Source: Aphodovivens sp036306585
GTDB taxonomy: Bacteria; Actinomycetota; Coriobacteriia; Coriobacteriales; Eggerthellaceae
Direction: 5' to 3'
NCBI GenBank assembly: GCA_036306585.1
Contig: JAXJZF010000002.1
Location: 62,001-126,000, forward strand
DNA length: 64,000 bases
Below the pieces are notes generated by a model, which was not told where the DNA came from, ran no database searches, and saw nothing but the letters and a program-made list of their open reading frames with translations. This document shows, one piece after another, positions 1-8,906 of the stretch (positions are counted from its first letter, which is position 1; the number at the start of each line of letters is the position of its first letter). Position numbers and translations under genes: made by a program.

Positions 1-564
1 CTGTCTCTTCCCTATATCCTTCTGGGCTTTGCTTTGCTGCTCATCTTCTCATCGCCTTTTGGAAAGGCGTTGCGCGAGCTTGGCTTTGCGGTGGTGTTCG
101 AACCTACCGGCATCGTGTTCGCGCAGATGATAGTGAATCTTCCATTCGCCATCCGTATGATTCGCACAGCGTTTTCCGACATCGATCCTCGGCTGGAATT
201 CGTTGCGAAGACGCTAGGTGCCATGCCGGGAGCGGTGTTCCGCACCGTCATCTTGCCGCTGAGCCGTAACGCCATCATCAGCACGACGGTGCTCACCTGG
301 GCTCGCGGGATGGGGGAGTTCGGCGCCACGTTGATGCTGGTGGGCGTTACGCGCATGAAGACCGAGACGCTGCCGGGCAGCATCTACCTGAGCATATCCA
401 CCGGCAACAACGAGACCGCCATGGCGACGGCAATGGTCATGTTGTTGCTGTCCGCTGCCACGTTGGTGGTGGCGAACATGCTCAATCGGCCGGTGGGGGC
501 GGTACGCGTGGGAAGGGCGTGCGCGCCTGTTCGTGGCGGCAATAAGACGGGGAAGGGGGAGTGA
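1..564 (+). CDS. modB: Molybdate/tungstate ABC transporter permease, C-terminal part
   Basis: Partial gene: the reading frame is open from base 1, so the N-terminus lies upstream of the window and 187 residues remain. It is a membrane permease that would form the oxyanion channel of a ModABC-type importer. The segment around residues 72-90 (KTLGAMPGAVFRTVILPL) is the cytoplasmic EAA loop that docks the ATPase, and GEFGATLML near residues 103-111 is the signature typical of ModB/CysT permeases. Hydrophobic segments flank both. The ATPase gene follows at once and modD comes after that, which supports a molybdate or tungstate substrate; sequence alone cannot separate the two oxyanions. Confidence 0.85.
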   Translation: MSLPYILLGFALLLIFSSPFGKALRELGFAVVFEPTGIVFAQMIVNLPFAIRMIRTAFSDIDPRLEFVAKTLGAMPGAVFRTVILPLSRNAIISTTVLTWARGMGEFGATLMLVGVTRMKTETLPGSIYLSISTGNNETAMATAMVMLLLSAATLVVANMLNRPVGAVRVGRACAPVRGGNKTGKGE

Positions 565-571
565 GGGCTGC

Positions 572-1288
572 ATGGCGGGAAGCATCGCCATACGCGATCT
601 GACGGTGCGTCGTGGATCGTTCACGTTGCGGGTGGATGAGCTCGAGGTCAGGCCGCGAGAGGTGTTTGCGGTGCTCGGCAGCACGGGGTCGGGTAAAACG
701 GTGCTGATGGAAGCGATAGCAGGGGCGTTTCCGCTCGACGGCGGCGTTATTCTTCTCGACGGCAAGGATGCTCGGTCGCTTCCCGTACAGCAGCGTCATT
801 TGGGTGTGGTGTACCAAGACCATGCGCTGTTTCCCCATATGACCGTGCGCGAGAACATCGCCTACGGGCTGCGCATGAACGGTTATGCAGGCGACGAGGT
901 CGAAAGGCGCGTGACCCGTCAGCTCGAACTGTTCGGCATCGAGGGAATTGCCGGCAAGCATCCGGGCGTTATCAGCGGCGGGGAATCGCAGCGTACCGCA
1001 TTGGCGCGCGCATTGGCGCTACAGCCCGATATCCTGCTGCTCGATGAGCCGTTTTCAGCGTTGGACCCTTCCACCAAGGAACGTATGTATCGTACGGTGC
1101 GCGACATTCATGCACGCTTCGATTGCACCATCGTGTTCATCACCCATGATTTCCATGAAGCCGCCCTGCTCGCTCATCGGGCGTGCGTCATTCTCGATGG
1201 CCGGTTGCGATGCATCCTCCCAGCGAAGAGGTTATGCGACTCGCCTTGCGATCCGGACGTTGCAGCGTTTCTCGGCAGAGGAGAATGA
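572..1288 (+). CDS. modC: Molybdate/tungstate ABC transporter ATP-binding protein
   Basis: Nucleotide-binding subunit (238 aa) that powers the importer. Visible motifs: Walker A GSTGSGKT (36-43), Q-loop YQDHALFP (Gln82), signature SGGES (135-139), Walker B ILLLDEP (154-160) and switch His192 in THD. The start at 572 is preferred over an in-frame codon at 533 because a GGAAGGGGGAG ribosome site lies about 10 bases upstream and because the longer form would overlap modB by 32 bases. At 238 residues it lacks the C-terminal molybdate-binding TOBE domain of classical ModC (about 350 aa), so it resembles the short ATPases of TupABC or WtpABC systems. Substrate remains molybdate or tungstate. Confidence 0.85.
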   Translation: MAGSIAIRDLTVRRGSFTLRVDELEVRPREVFAVLGSTGSGKTVLMEAIAGAFPLDGGVILLDGKDARSLPVQQRHLGVVYQDHALFPHMTVRENIAYGLRMNGYAGDEVERRVTRQLELFGIEGIAGKHPGVISGGESQRTALARALALQPDILLLDEPFSALDPSTKERMYRTVRDIHARFDCTIVFITHDFHEAALLAHRACVILDGRLRCILPAKRLCDSPCDPDVAAFLGRGE

Positions 1289-1319
1289 TTCTTGCATGAA
1301 ATTCGATTTATGCAAGAAT
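1288..1319. promoter_or_regulatory. Perfect 10-bp inverted repeat between modC and modD
   Basis: Arms ATTCTTGCAT (1288-1297) and ATGCAAGAAT (1310-1319) are perfect complements around a 12-base AT-rich spacer, starting on the last base of the modC stop codon. There is no T-run directly after the second arm, so it does not look like an intrinsic terminator. It could be an operator for modD or an mRNA hairpin that sets the ratio between the genes. Confidence 0.5.
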
Positions 1320-1374
1320 AGTCTGAATCATACATCCTGTCGGCGCGAAGGCGTCGTCGAAAGGAGGAAAGCGC

Positions 1375-2217
1375 ATGGTCTGGTTTCCCGCTGCGCGCAT
1401 CGATCAGCTAATCTCGGAGGACGTTCCGTATCTTGACCTGACGAGCGAGGTACTCGGTGTCGCCGATCAGCAGGGTGAAATGGAATACTACACGCGCGAG
1501 GATTGCGTGGTCGCTGGCGTCCCGGTGGTGCGCGCCATCGCCGAGCACCTCGGGTGCGTGGTGGAAGGGTCCCTCTCCGATGGCGATGGCGCGTCGGCGG
1601 GCGCCACGCTCATGACGTTGCGCGGAGCTGCTTCCGCCCTGCATCAGGTGTGGAAAGTCGGGCTCAACACCTTCGACCATCTGTCAGCGGTTGCGACCAA
1701 GACGCGGCAGATGGTGGATGCCGCCCACGCAGCCAACCCCCGTTGCGAGATCCTGACCACGCGAAAGAGCATGCCAGGCGCAAAGGACCTGCTCACGCTC
1801 GCCGTGCGCGCCGGCGGAGCATGGCCGCACCGTCTGGGCCTCTCCGAGACCGTTCTGGTGTTCGACCACCACATCGAGTTCTTAGGTGGATTCGACGCCT
1901 TCTTGGAACAGCTTCCCGCCATCAGGTGCCGCTGCGTTGAGAAGAAACTGTTCGTCGAGGCGGACGAGCAGCAGGCGCTGCGCTTAGCGCAGGCGGGCGT
2001 CGACGGCATCCAGTTCGACAAGGTCCCGGTTGAACGTTTGGAGGGGCTGGTGGGCGAGTTGCGCGCCATCGACCCGCATCTCACGCTCATCGCCGCAGGC
2101 GGTATCAATTCGTCCAACGCCGCCTCCTACGCCGCCACGGGCGTGGACGGCATGGCAACCACGGCGCCGTTTTCCGCCAAGCCGCTCAACATGAGCGTGC
2201 GCATGCGCCGCTTGTAG
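1375..2217 (+). CDS. modD: ModD-type quinolinate phosphoribosyltransferase homologue
   Basis: A 280-residue protein of the nicotinate-nucleotide pyrophosphorylase (QPRTase) fold, in the ModD branch that travels with molybdate transporter genes. ILTTRKSMPGAKDL (about 125-138) matches the conserved substrate-loop region of the family, and LIAAGGINSSNAASYAATGVD near 240-260 is the typical C-terminal barrel strand. The start has a good ribosome site (GAAAGGAGG at 1359). The biochemical role of ModD is not established; a link to molybdenum metabolism is inferred from context. It could act on a pyridine or related phosphoribosyl substrate, but a NAD-pathway role is less likely because nadA/nadB are not nearby. 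Confidence 0.8.
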   Translation: MVWFPAARIDQLISEDVPYLDLTSEVLGVADQQGEMEYYTREDCVVAGVPVVRAIAEHLGCVVEGSLSDGDGASAGATLMTLRGAASALHQVWKVGLNTFDHLSAVATKTRQMVDAAHAANPRCEILTTRKSMPGAKDLLTLAVRAGGAWPHRLGLSETVLVFDHHIEFLGGFDAFLEQLPAIRCRCVEKKLFVEADEQQALRLAQAGVDGIQFDKVPVERLEGLVGELRAIDPHLTLIAAGGINSSNAASYAATGVDGMATTAPFSAKPLNMSVRMRRL

Positions 2218-2283
2218 CCTTCCGCGTGTCCCTGCGTTTCCTTCGCCATCGCCGGTCTTGCCGCTCTATCGGTGCTCAGCTCA

Positions 2284-3021
2284 CTACTCCAGCGAGCACA
2301 TCGCCACGGTCCGCTCATCGTCAAATCGACGATAGCTGCACGTCACGAGCGAAAGCGTTCGGAGCGGGCGTTCGCTTGCGTCGAGCACCGCCGAGGCATT
2401 CGCCAATCCCGCCGCATACCACGCTTCGAACGAGGCGCGATCGGCGAAAGCTGTCTGCTTGGGGAGCGCTGCGTTATCCACGATGCCCGCGAAGCGCACG
2501 CGGTACTCCAGCCGTTGCCCGGGGACGAGCACCATCACCTTCTGGTGTTCGCGCGCCCAGGCGAGGTCGGCGTAGCCGGCGATCTCGGAGAACATGCTCC
2601 CGTCGTGCATGTGGTGCCCGTAGACCACGGCGTTGCGCGAGTTCAGCAGGCCGTCCCTGCAGCCGGCATCCAGGTACACGGCGCCGTAGGGGTTCCAGTT
2701 CCCGTATACGTCGTGATCCAGGTAGTAGTCCGGATCGTCTGCCGTTGCCGCGACGATGGGCTGGGATACCCCGGTTCCCGGGATGGCGATCCACCCCACG
2801 ATGTCGGGATTCACCCTTCGCCAGTCCGCCCAGTCGATCATGAGATCGGCGACGCTCCCGCCGTCAGGTCCAGGATGGCCGGACGGGGAGGGGCCGGGGT
2901 TCGCCGCGCGGTCGCCCATCCCGAAGAGCTGAAACGCCGCTACCCCCATGCAGGTGACGAGCGCAATCCCGATCGTCGCCGCCAGGTCTCTCCACGTTCT
3001 CGGGCGCTCGTGCCGCTTCAT
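2284..3021 (-). CDS. srtB: Class B sortase
   Basis: Membrane-anchored transpeptidase (245 aa) predicted to cleave a sorting signal and attach or polymerise the surface protein encoded just upstream. A membrane segment lies at 15-33. The catalytic triad is visible: His136 in VVYGHHMHDG, Cys228 in TLSLVTCSY and Arg237 in DDERTVAMC; the long insertion before the Cys strand and the YGHHM motif fit class B. The start at 3021 overlaps the stop of the surface-protein gene as ATGA, implying translational coupling; an in-frame codon 45 bases earlier has no such support. Its dedicated substrate is most likely the 1451-aa protein. Confidence 0.9.
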   Translation of the reverse strand: MKRHERPRTWRDLAATIGIALVTCMGVAAFQLFGMGDRAANPGPSPSGHPGPDGGSVADLMIDWADWRRVNPDIVGWIAIPGTGVSQPIVAATADDPDYYLDHDVYGNWNPYGAVYLDAGCRDGLLNSRNAVVYGHHMHDGSMFSEIAGYADLAWAREHQKVMVLVPGQRLEYRVRFAGIVDNAALPKQTAFADRASFEAWYAAGLANASAVLDASERPLRTLSLVTCSYRRFDDERTVAMCSLE

Positions 3022-6000
3022 CTTCGCGGGCGCATGCCGCCGATGGCCAGCGCCGCGCCAAGGCATCCCAGTCCTGCTAACGCCGCGAACGCGGGAAGGA
3101 GCGTGCGGCCGGTGCGGTCGAACGGCTCGCCTTCCGGCGGCGCCTCGATCGTCACGGTCTGCGCCGGGTCGTTCAGATCTTCGTGCGCGGCAACCTCCGC
3201 GCCGTTCCGGAGCAGCTTCTCGAACACCACCGCGTCTCCCTCTTCCAACCCTGTCGCGTCGAAGCGGAACTCCACTTGGACTTTGCCCTCGGGGCTTTCG
3301 GGCGTGAAGGCTGCGGTGCCGATGATGGGCCGCCCGTCGCTTCCCGCTAAAGGCATGCCGGTGGTTTTCGACATGAGCGTGCCGTGGGTTTCGTAGGGCT
3401 TGCCGGGGACCAGCCCCCTGTATGACACGGTGTCGACGATGCGCGCATCCGCGCCCGCCACGACCGTCCGGTCGCCATCGGCGGCGTCGTGGGCCTCGGT
3501 TTCGATGGAAGGCCGCACCAATGCGACGGTTTGCTTCCTGTCGTCGAGATCGGCGTGCGTCGCCACCACAACGTCGCCGTTAGGGTTGATGAGCGCTTCG
3601 AATGCCACCAGCGAATCGCCTTCGTCTAGCTGGGAGGCGTCGAAGGGACCGAACGCGAGATCGACCGATCCCCAGCTGTCCGGCAAGCTGAACCCTCTTG
3701 TCGCGGTCACCAGGCGCTCTGCGATTCCTCCTTGCATCAATCGATCGAAAGCCTCCCGATCGAATGGCGTGGCCGCGTCGGCGTACAGATTTCCCAAGGC
3801 CTCTTTCACGGCTTCCCACCAGGCGGCGAGGTCTTCGCCGTCGGTTTCCTGCGGCTCGCCTTGCAAGAAGGGCAAACCCGTCCCCGCATCCATCAGGATA
3901 CCCGCCATCAGGTACTGCGTTCCGGCAATGGCATTCTCGATGGAAACATGGTCGGTCACGGCTGCCTCGGGGTCGATCGCCGCCTGCCGGTCACCGTCGA
4001 CGGCATCTGCTGCACTGGTACCGATGCGCGGCCGATCGATGGAAACCGTCTGCCCTGCGTCCTCGATATCGGCATGCGCCGCAAGCTCGGTGCCGCCTCG
4101 CAGCAGCTTCTCGAATGCCACGACTTCGCCGCCTTGCGGGATCGTCGTGGGGTCGAAGGAGAATTCCATCTGCACCGTCCCTGTGGCGAGTGCCGGCGTG
4201 AACTCGATCGACGCGGTTACGGGATCGTCTTGTCCGTCCAGCAACGGCTCGCCGGTTGCTTTGAGCATGAGCGCTCCCTCCAATCGGTATGCCCTGCCGG
4301 GCACGAGGCCTTCGTAGGAGACGGTGTCGATGAGGATGGCGTTGCGGCTGCCGTCGTCGAGGATGGTCTTGTCGTTGTCTGCCGCGTCGGCTGCTGCGGT
4401 GCCGATGGCGGGATGCTTGACGGTCACGGTCTGTTGGGCGTCGTCGGGGTCGGCGTGCAGCGCCGCCAGATTACCTTGGCTGTCGTAAACCCACTGAAGC
4501 AGAACGATTTCCTCGCCGTCATCCAAGGGGGAGGTGTCGCATTCCAACGTCACGCCGAGCTCGCCCCATCCGCTTTCCGCGACGAATTTCCGTTCGGCCG
4601 TCGCGAGCGCTGCATCCAGGGCGGAGGGATCGGTGCCTGCCGCCAGCTCGCGGGGCACCGCCGCCGACACCACGCGGTAGCTCGCGCCTGCTTCCAGGTT
4701 GCGATAGGTCACCGTGTCGGTTATGGGCACCTGGGGATCGCAGGGAACCGTCTTACCGCCGTCGAGCCCGCAGGCGGCTTCGGTGGACAGCGTGGGGACC
4801 ACGATGCGCACTTGCTGCCCCGAGTCGTCGAGCGCCTTGTGCTCGGCGATCGGTCTGCCGTCAAGGCGGAGCTCTTCGAAGACGGCGACGCGTACTTCTG
4901 CTTCCTGTGGCAGCGCGTTGGCCGTGGCGCCGAGGTCGAACCTCACATCGATCGTCCCGTTTTCCTCCTGCGCGATGAATTCGACGGATGCCTCGACGGG
5001 GGAGCCTCCCAGCTCGAAGGCCTGTCCTCCGTCGACGAGCATGAGGGAGCCGTGCAACTCGTAGGCCTGTCCCGGTTCGAGGCCCATGTAGAACACGCGG
5101 TCCACCACGGCGGCGTTCGTTCCGGCAACCACTGCTTTATCTCCGTCATGCGCATCGCTGGCGGATGTTCCTATGCGCACCGTGCCCATCTCAGGGTCGT
5201 TGATGGTGCCCAGTTCGATCTCGACGGTATCGCGTGTGATGGATATGCCCTCTTGGCAGATGAGCTGCAAGTCGGCGTTCGCCGCGCAGGGAAGCTCTTC
5301 CAAGGTGTAGGTGCCATAGGGGAGTGCTCCCAGATCGTCGCGCGGCTTCGCGCCCGCTACCTCGCCGAACCATATGCCGGCAGCGGCGTCGTAAGAGCCG
5401 TCGGCTGCGTCGTCATTGGCATTGGTGCGGATGCTGTGGGGGTTCCAGTTTGCCGCAGTCGAAGCATAGCCGTTTTCATCGGTGACGATGACGTGGCTTT
5501 CTCCCGTGGTTTCATTGGTCAGCCGGAAGGGGATGCTGGCGAGCAGGGTGCCGTCCGATTCCCTCTTCTTCTGGAATTCGAGATCGCCCCGGATGGATCG
5601 GTTGGCGAACCCCGCATCGCCGCGCAGCTCGACCATGCGCCCGTTCTCCTCGATCGAGAACTCGACCTTGCGGTCGGTGCCCAGGTAGCCTTCCGGCGCG
5701 TCTATCTCGGTTGCGGAATACTTCCCGTAGGGCAGCAGGTCGGTGGCGGTGCGGGCTATGCCCTCGCCGTCGGTGACGATGTCGGCGATCGTTCCGCCGG
5801 GCGCTACCGGGGTGCCATCGATGAGCACCTCGCGTGCCGATTCGTTGGCGATGCGGAACGTCGCACCTGAAAGGCTGGATCCGTTGACCGAGGGGCCGCC
5901 TGTTTCGGCGTCCGTTTTCTGGATGAGGACGCCGCCGCGCACGATAGGGTCGGGAACCGCCGGGGCAGTGTACGCCTGCACGGTTTCAACCAACCCTTGC

Positions 6001-7373
6001 TCCGTGATGCTGCGCAGCATCACGGGGGCGGGATCGGGCAGCTGGTAGCCTTCCGGTGCTTTCGTCTCTTGGATGAGGTAGGTGCCCAAGGGGAAGGTGG
6101 GCGCGCCCGCGCTGTTGGCGAACAGGTCGTCGCCCGACACCTTGCTCGCTTCGCCGAGCGGGCAGGTGCCGGTATCGTCGGTTCTGAAGACCCAGGTCCG
6201 CGTGGGGCTACCCGACGCTTCGGCATCCTGGGCGCTGCCATAGTGCCCATCGTAGTAGCGCACGGTGAAGTGCGCATCGGCGAGGGTCGCCGATCCTTGG
6301 GGCGTGTTATCTGCTTCCGCGTATGCGCGTTCTCTGTCGTGTTTGCCCACGACGATTCCCAGCGGGTTGCTTTGCGGCACGTCGTGCACTTTGCCGCCGT
6401 TGACGGGCACCGTTTCGCCGGCGATGACGACGGTCTCGTATATCTGCTCATCGAGGGCATAGCCCGGCGCCTGCTTCGTTTCGCGCACGTAGTAGGTGCT
6501 CACGGCAAGCTCGCCCGATTCCGCGATGCCGTTTCCGTCGGTGACGAGGGTGGCCAAGGGGTTGCGCCGGGCGTTGGCGTCGTCGCGTGTCGCGAATATG
6601 CCGTATTCGGCGCCCGCCAGGCTGTAGAGGGCATTGCCGTCGGTGATGCCAGTGTTCATGCTGTCCTTGTCGATGGAGATCTTTCCGTTCACGTACCAGT
6701 CGGCGTACACGTAATGGTCGCCCATGGGCGCCTGGTCCCACACGCCAGCGGCATGCCCGTTGTCCACCAGCATCGCGAATGTTCCGTGGAACACCGAGCC
6801 GTCGGGCTCCCACCACGATTCCTCTTCCACCAAGATGAGCCGCGCGGGGCGGATCGCCCCGTAGGCGGTGAGCTGTTGGCCGCGCTGGGCGCACTGCCCG
6901 GTGGTGGGTAGGTCGTTGTTGAACACGATGCTGCGCGAGTTGCCCTCCATCAGCACGCTTCTGAAGATGAATTTCGAAGCGCCCCATCCGGGGAAGTTGC
7001 CCCCGCCCGCGCTTTGCTGGAACAGCGCGTACGCTTTTTTCAGCGACTCGGGGTAGGGGAAGGGCCCGTTGTAGCTTCCGGTTCCGTTTGGCTGGATGTC
7101 CCACACGCTGATGTCGATGCCGGCGATGCGCCATGCCTGGGTGTTCCCATCCCAGTAGAAGTCGCCGTTCTCATAGGGGTTGCCCGTGTTCGTGGCGGCG
7201 TGCGCTTGCGCCGATTGGGAAACGGTGGTGCCCGCGAGGTTCCAAGGGGCGCCTGCCGCTGAAGAGATGGCGGGCAAAACCCCGATCGCCAACACGGTGA
7301 CCAGGGCGATGCCCGCCGCTTTGCGCCAGCGTCCCCTCTGTTTTCGCGATCTTCCTAAGGCGGTGCGTTTCAT
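3018..7373 (-). CDS. VaFE-repeat, SpaA-type surface-anchored protein
   Basis: A 1451-residue secreted wall protein, probably an adhesin or pilus-like fibre. An N-terminal signal peptide covers about residues 1-40. A unique Trp-rich head (about 60-235) is followed by SpaA-like prealbumin domains (about 235-340, 360-470, 480-590, 595-725; ETKAPEGY and EIDAPEGY motifs) and five VaFE repeats (about 731-861, 862-988, 989-1116, 1117-1288, 1289-1412). VaFE domains of this type form Thr-Gln ester cross-links. The C-terminus has FDRTG (1418-1422), a hydrophobic stretch and RPRR, which is a sorting signal without the usual LPxTG. It sits in an operon with the sortase gene (ATGA overlap) and a small membrane protein 27 bases upstream. 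Domain boundaries are estimated by eye. Confidence 0.9.
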   Translation of the reverse strand: MKRTALGRSRKQRGRWRKAAGIALVTVLAIGVLPAISSAAGAPWNLAGTTVSQSAQAHAATNTGNPYENGDFYWDGNTQAWRIAGIDISVWDIQPNGTGSYNGPFPYPESLKKAYALFQQSAGGGNFPGWGASKFIFRSVLMEGNSRSIVFNNDLPTTGQCAQRGQQLTAYGAIRPARLILVEEESWWEPDGSVFHGTFAMLVDNGHAAGVWDQAPMGDHYVYADWYVNGKISIDKDSMNTGITDGNALYSLAGAEYGIFATRDDANARRNPLATLVTDGNGIAESGELAVSTYYVRETKQAPGYALDEQIYETVVIAGETVPVNGGKVHDVPQSNPLGIVVGKHDRERAYAEADNTPQGSATLADAHFTVRYYDGHYGSAQDAEASGSPTRTWVFRTDDTGTCPLGEASKVSGDDLFANSAGAPTFPLGTYLIQETKAPEGYQLPDPAPVMLRSITEQGLVETVQAYTAPAVPDPIVRGGVLIQKTDAETGGPSVNGSSLSGATFRIANESAREVLIDGTPVAPGGTIADIVTDGEGIARTATDLLPYGKYSATEIDAPEGYLGTDRKVEFSIEENGRMVELRGDAGFANRSIRGDLEFQKKRESDGTLLASIPFRLTNETTGESHVIVTDENGYASTAANWNPHSIRTNANDDAADGSYDAAAGIWFGEVAGAKPRDDLGALPYGTYTLEELPCAANADLQLICQEGISITRDTVEIELGTINDPEMGTVRIGTSASDAHDGDKAVVAGTNAAVVDRVFYMGLEPGQAYELHGSLMLVDGGQAFELGGSPVEASVEFIAQEENGTIDVRFDLGATANALPQEAEVRVAVFEELRLDGRPIAEHKALDDSGQQVRIVVPTLSTEAACGLDGGKTVPCDPQVPITDTVTYRNLEAGASYRVVSAAVPRELAAGTDPSALDAALATAERKFVAESGWGELGVTLECDTSPLDDGEEIVLLQWVYDSQGNLAALHADPDDAQQTVTVKHPAIGTAAADAADNDKTILDDGSRNAILIDTVSYEGLVPGRAYRLEGALMLKATGEPLLDGQDDPVTASIEFTPALATGTVQMEFSFDPTTIPQGGEVVAFEKLLRGGTELAAHADIEDAGQTVSIDRPRIGTSAADAVDGDRQAAIDPEAAVTDHVSIENAIAGTQYLMAGILMDAGTGLPFLQGEPQETDGEDLAAWWEAVKEALGNLYADAATPFDREAFDRLMQGGIAERLVTATRGFSLPDSWGSVDLAFGPFDASQLDEGDSLVAFEALINPNGDVVVATHADLDDRKQTVALVRPSIETEAHDAADGDRTVVAGADARIVDTVSYRGLVPGKPYETHGTLMSKTTGMPLAGSDGRPIIGTAAFTPESPEGKVQVEFRFDATGLEEGDAVVFEKLLRNGAEVAAHEDLNDPAQTVTIEAPPEGEPFDRTGRTLLPAFAALAGLGCLGAALAIGGMRPRR

Positions 7374-7400
7374 GGTCCGACCTCCCGTTCCGTTTGCCTG

Positions 7401-8033
7401 TCAGATTTCCTCAGCGGATCGTTCCGCTGGAGCGCCTTCGGTTTCGCTTTCGGCGGCGTCGTCGGGATCAGGTACGGTCTCGCCCTCCGACGCTCCCGCT
7501 GCGGCATCGTCGGCCCCGACGATGCTCACCTGCACGGCTGCGGGGCTTCCGGACGGTTTCCTGGTCGCGGGGTCGAGGCCTTGCACCGCCATATGCGCTT
7601 CTCCCGGCTCGATGCCCTCGGGTTTGCAGGAGGCCGCCTCCTCGCCCGGGCTCATGCTGCCCGATTCGAAGACCGTCCGCCCGCTTTGCTGGATGGCGAA
7701 CGACTGGGACACGCGGTTGCCTTCATCGTTGATCACGTACAGGTGCAGCGTGCCGTCGTTGGAGAGCTCGCAGATGGGGGAGACGGCGACGGGTATCATG
7801 GATTCGCACACCTGCCTATCGAGCTCGGCCTGGATGCTTTCCAGATCGGGCGCGTCGTAGGTGGAGACGGTGGTGCTTGCCGGCGGGCTGCTTTCGGGTG
7901 CGAATCGGCTCCATTCCAGGATCGCCGCTGCGCACAGCGCGAGCGCGACGGTGGCGAGCGGGATGGCCTTGCTCGCGTTCTCCCCCTGGGCGTGGATGGC
8001 GATCATGCTGCGCGTGCGTGCAGAAGCCTTCAT
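7401..8033 (-). CDS. Small membrane protein of the sortase operon
   Basis: A 210-residue protein not assigned to a known family. It has a basic N-terminus, one membrane segment (about 26-45, IPLATVALALCAAAILEW) and an extracytoplasmic part rich in Ser, Glu and Asp ending in an acidic tail. No LPxTG-like signal is seen. The start at 8033 is chosen because AGGACAGGAAACGG precedes it; the frame stays open 85 codons further upstream but that part is Arg-rich and has no ribosome site. It is the first gene of the minus-strand operon with the VaFE protein and sortase, so an accessory or assembly role is inferred from context only. Confidence 0.7.
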   Translation of the reverse strand: MKASARTRSMIAIHAQGENASKAIPLATVALALCAAAILEWSRFAPESSPPASTTVSTYDAPDLESIQAELDRQVCESMIPVAVSPICELSNDGTLHLYVINDEGNRVSQSFAIQQSGRTVFESGSMSPGEEAASCKPEGIEPGEAHMAVQGLDPATRKPSGSPAAVQVSIVGADDAAAGASEGETVPDPDDAAESETEGAPAERSAEEI

Positions 8034-8414
8034 GGCCGTTTCCTGTCCTTCGGGCTGCTTTGTGGCGCCGAGGTCGGCATGCCCGCCGGTTCGTCGGCGC
8101 GGTGCGCGTTGGAGGTGCTTCGCCTTAGTCTGCGGGCATGCGACCCCGGCGTATCGATGGTAAGGCCCGCATCCAACGCGACGGTCTGCATCGCGCCGTC
8201 GCAGCGTGCCCGGAAAGCTTGCCTGGATGGCTCTTGCTGCATGCGCGCCCCCAACGGAGATGCCATGCAATTCCAACGCGGAACCCACATTGCTTCGGTG
8301 CGGGATGCGTTTACGGAACGGTTACCGAATAGCTGCCGCGTCCCGCCACGCGTTTATACTCTGTCTAAGGGTCTGCGAGGATGAGACCGACGATGCGACC
8401 GATAGGAGCTGCCC
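8034..8414. other. Divergent intergenic region upstream of the sortase operon and the zinc-ribbon gene
   Basis: About 380 bases without a supported gene. It should hold the promoter of the minus-strand sortase operon and that of the plus-strand zinc-ribbon gene. For the latter a possible -10 box TATACT lies at 8355-8360, but no good -35 box is seen at the expected distance. CGGTTACCG at 8319-8327 is a short palindrome. Nothing else recognisable was found. Confidence 0.4.
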
Positions 8415-8744
8415 ATGAAGTGCCCGATTTGCAGTGTCGACCTGGTGATGAGCGAGCGCCAGGGCATCGAGATCGATTATTGCCCCCAGTGCCGCGGCGT
8501 GTGGCTCGATCGAGGGGAGCTTGACAAGATCATCGAGCGCTCGGCCTCGGCATCGTTTGCTCGTGACGATCGCCGCGAGCGCGACTACGACAGGGATTAC
8601 GACGGGGACCGCGAGCGCAAGTACGACAGGGAGCACGATCGCAAACGCGACCGCGATTATGATAAACGGTACGATGACTACAAGAAGAAAAAGAAGAAGC
8701 ATCCTGCCAGCTTCCTCGGCGACCTGTTCGAATTCGGCGATTAG
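8415..8744 (+). CDS. zf-TFIIB zinc-ribbon protein with charged repeat tail
   Basis: A 109-residue protein with an N-terminal zinc ribbon: Cys3/Cys6 (CPIC) and Cys23/Cys26 (CPQC), followed by RGVWLDRGEL, which is diagnostic of the zf-TFIIB family. The middle (about 48-92) is almost entirely Asp, Arg, Tyr and Lys in short repeats (for example DRDYDGDRERKYD), followed by a Lys run and a short ordered end (SFLGDLFEFGD). Such proteins occur widely in bacteria, but their function is unknown; nucleic-acid or protein binding is plausible. A ribosome site (ATAGGAGC) precedes the start. Confidence 0.85.
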   Translation: MKCPICSVDLVMSERQGIEIDYCPQCRGVWLDRGELDKIIERSASASFARDDRRERDYDRDYDGDRERKYDREHDRKRDRDYDKRYDDYKKKKKKHPASFLGDLFEFGD

Positions 8745-8906
8745 CCGGCATTCCCGCGATGCCGCGGGGCGAAAGGGCATCATGCATGCAAACTCGCGCT
8801 GCGGCGCGAACTCGGCATGCCCACACACTGCACTTGACGTCTGGATAAAAGGGCGGGTGCTCGAATCAGCTGGATGCGCTTATCGGGCCGGGTCCGCTCG
8901 GCCCAC

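Noticed and set aside
3732..5870. Long plus-strand frame of 712 codons opposite the VaFE protein gene
   Set aside because: It is an antisense shadow of the GC-rich coding strand without ribosome site or recognisable domain.
8034..8288. N-terminal extension of the small sortase-operon membrane protein
   Set aside because: The extension is Arg-rich, lacks a start signal, and would put a long basic stretch before the membrane segment; the ATG at 8033 has a ribosome site.
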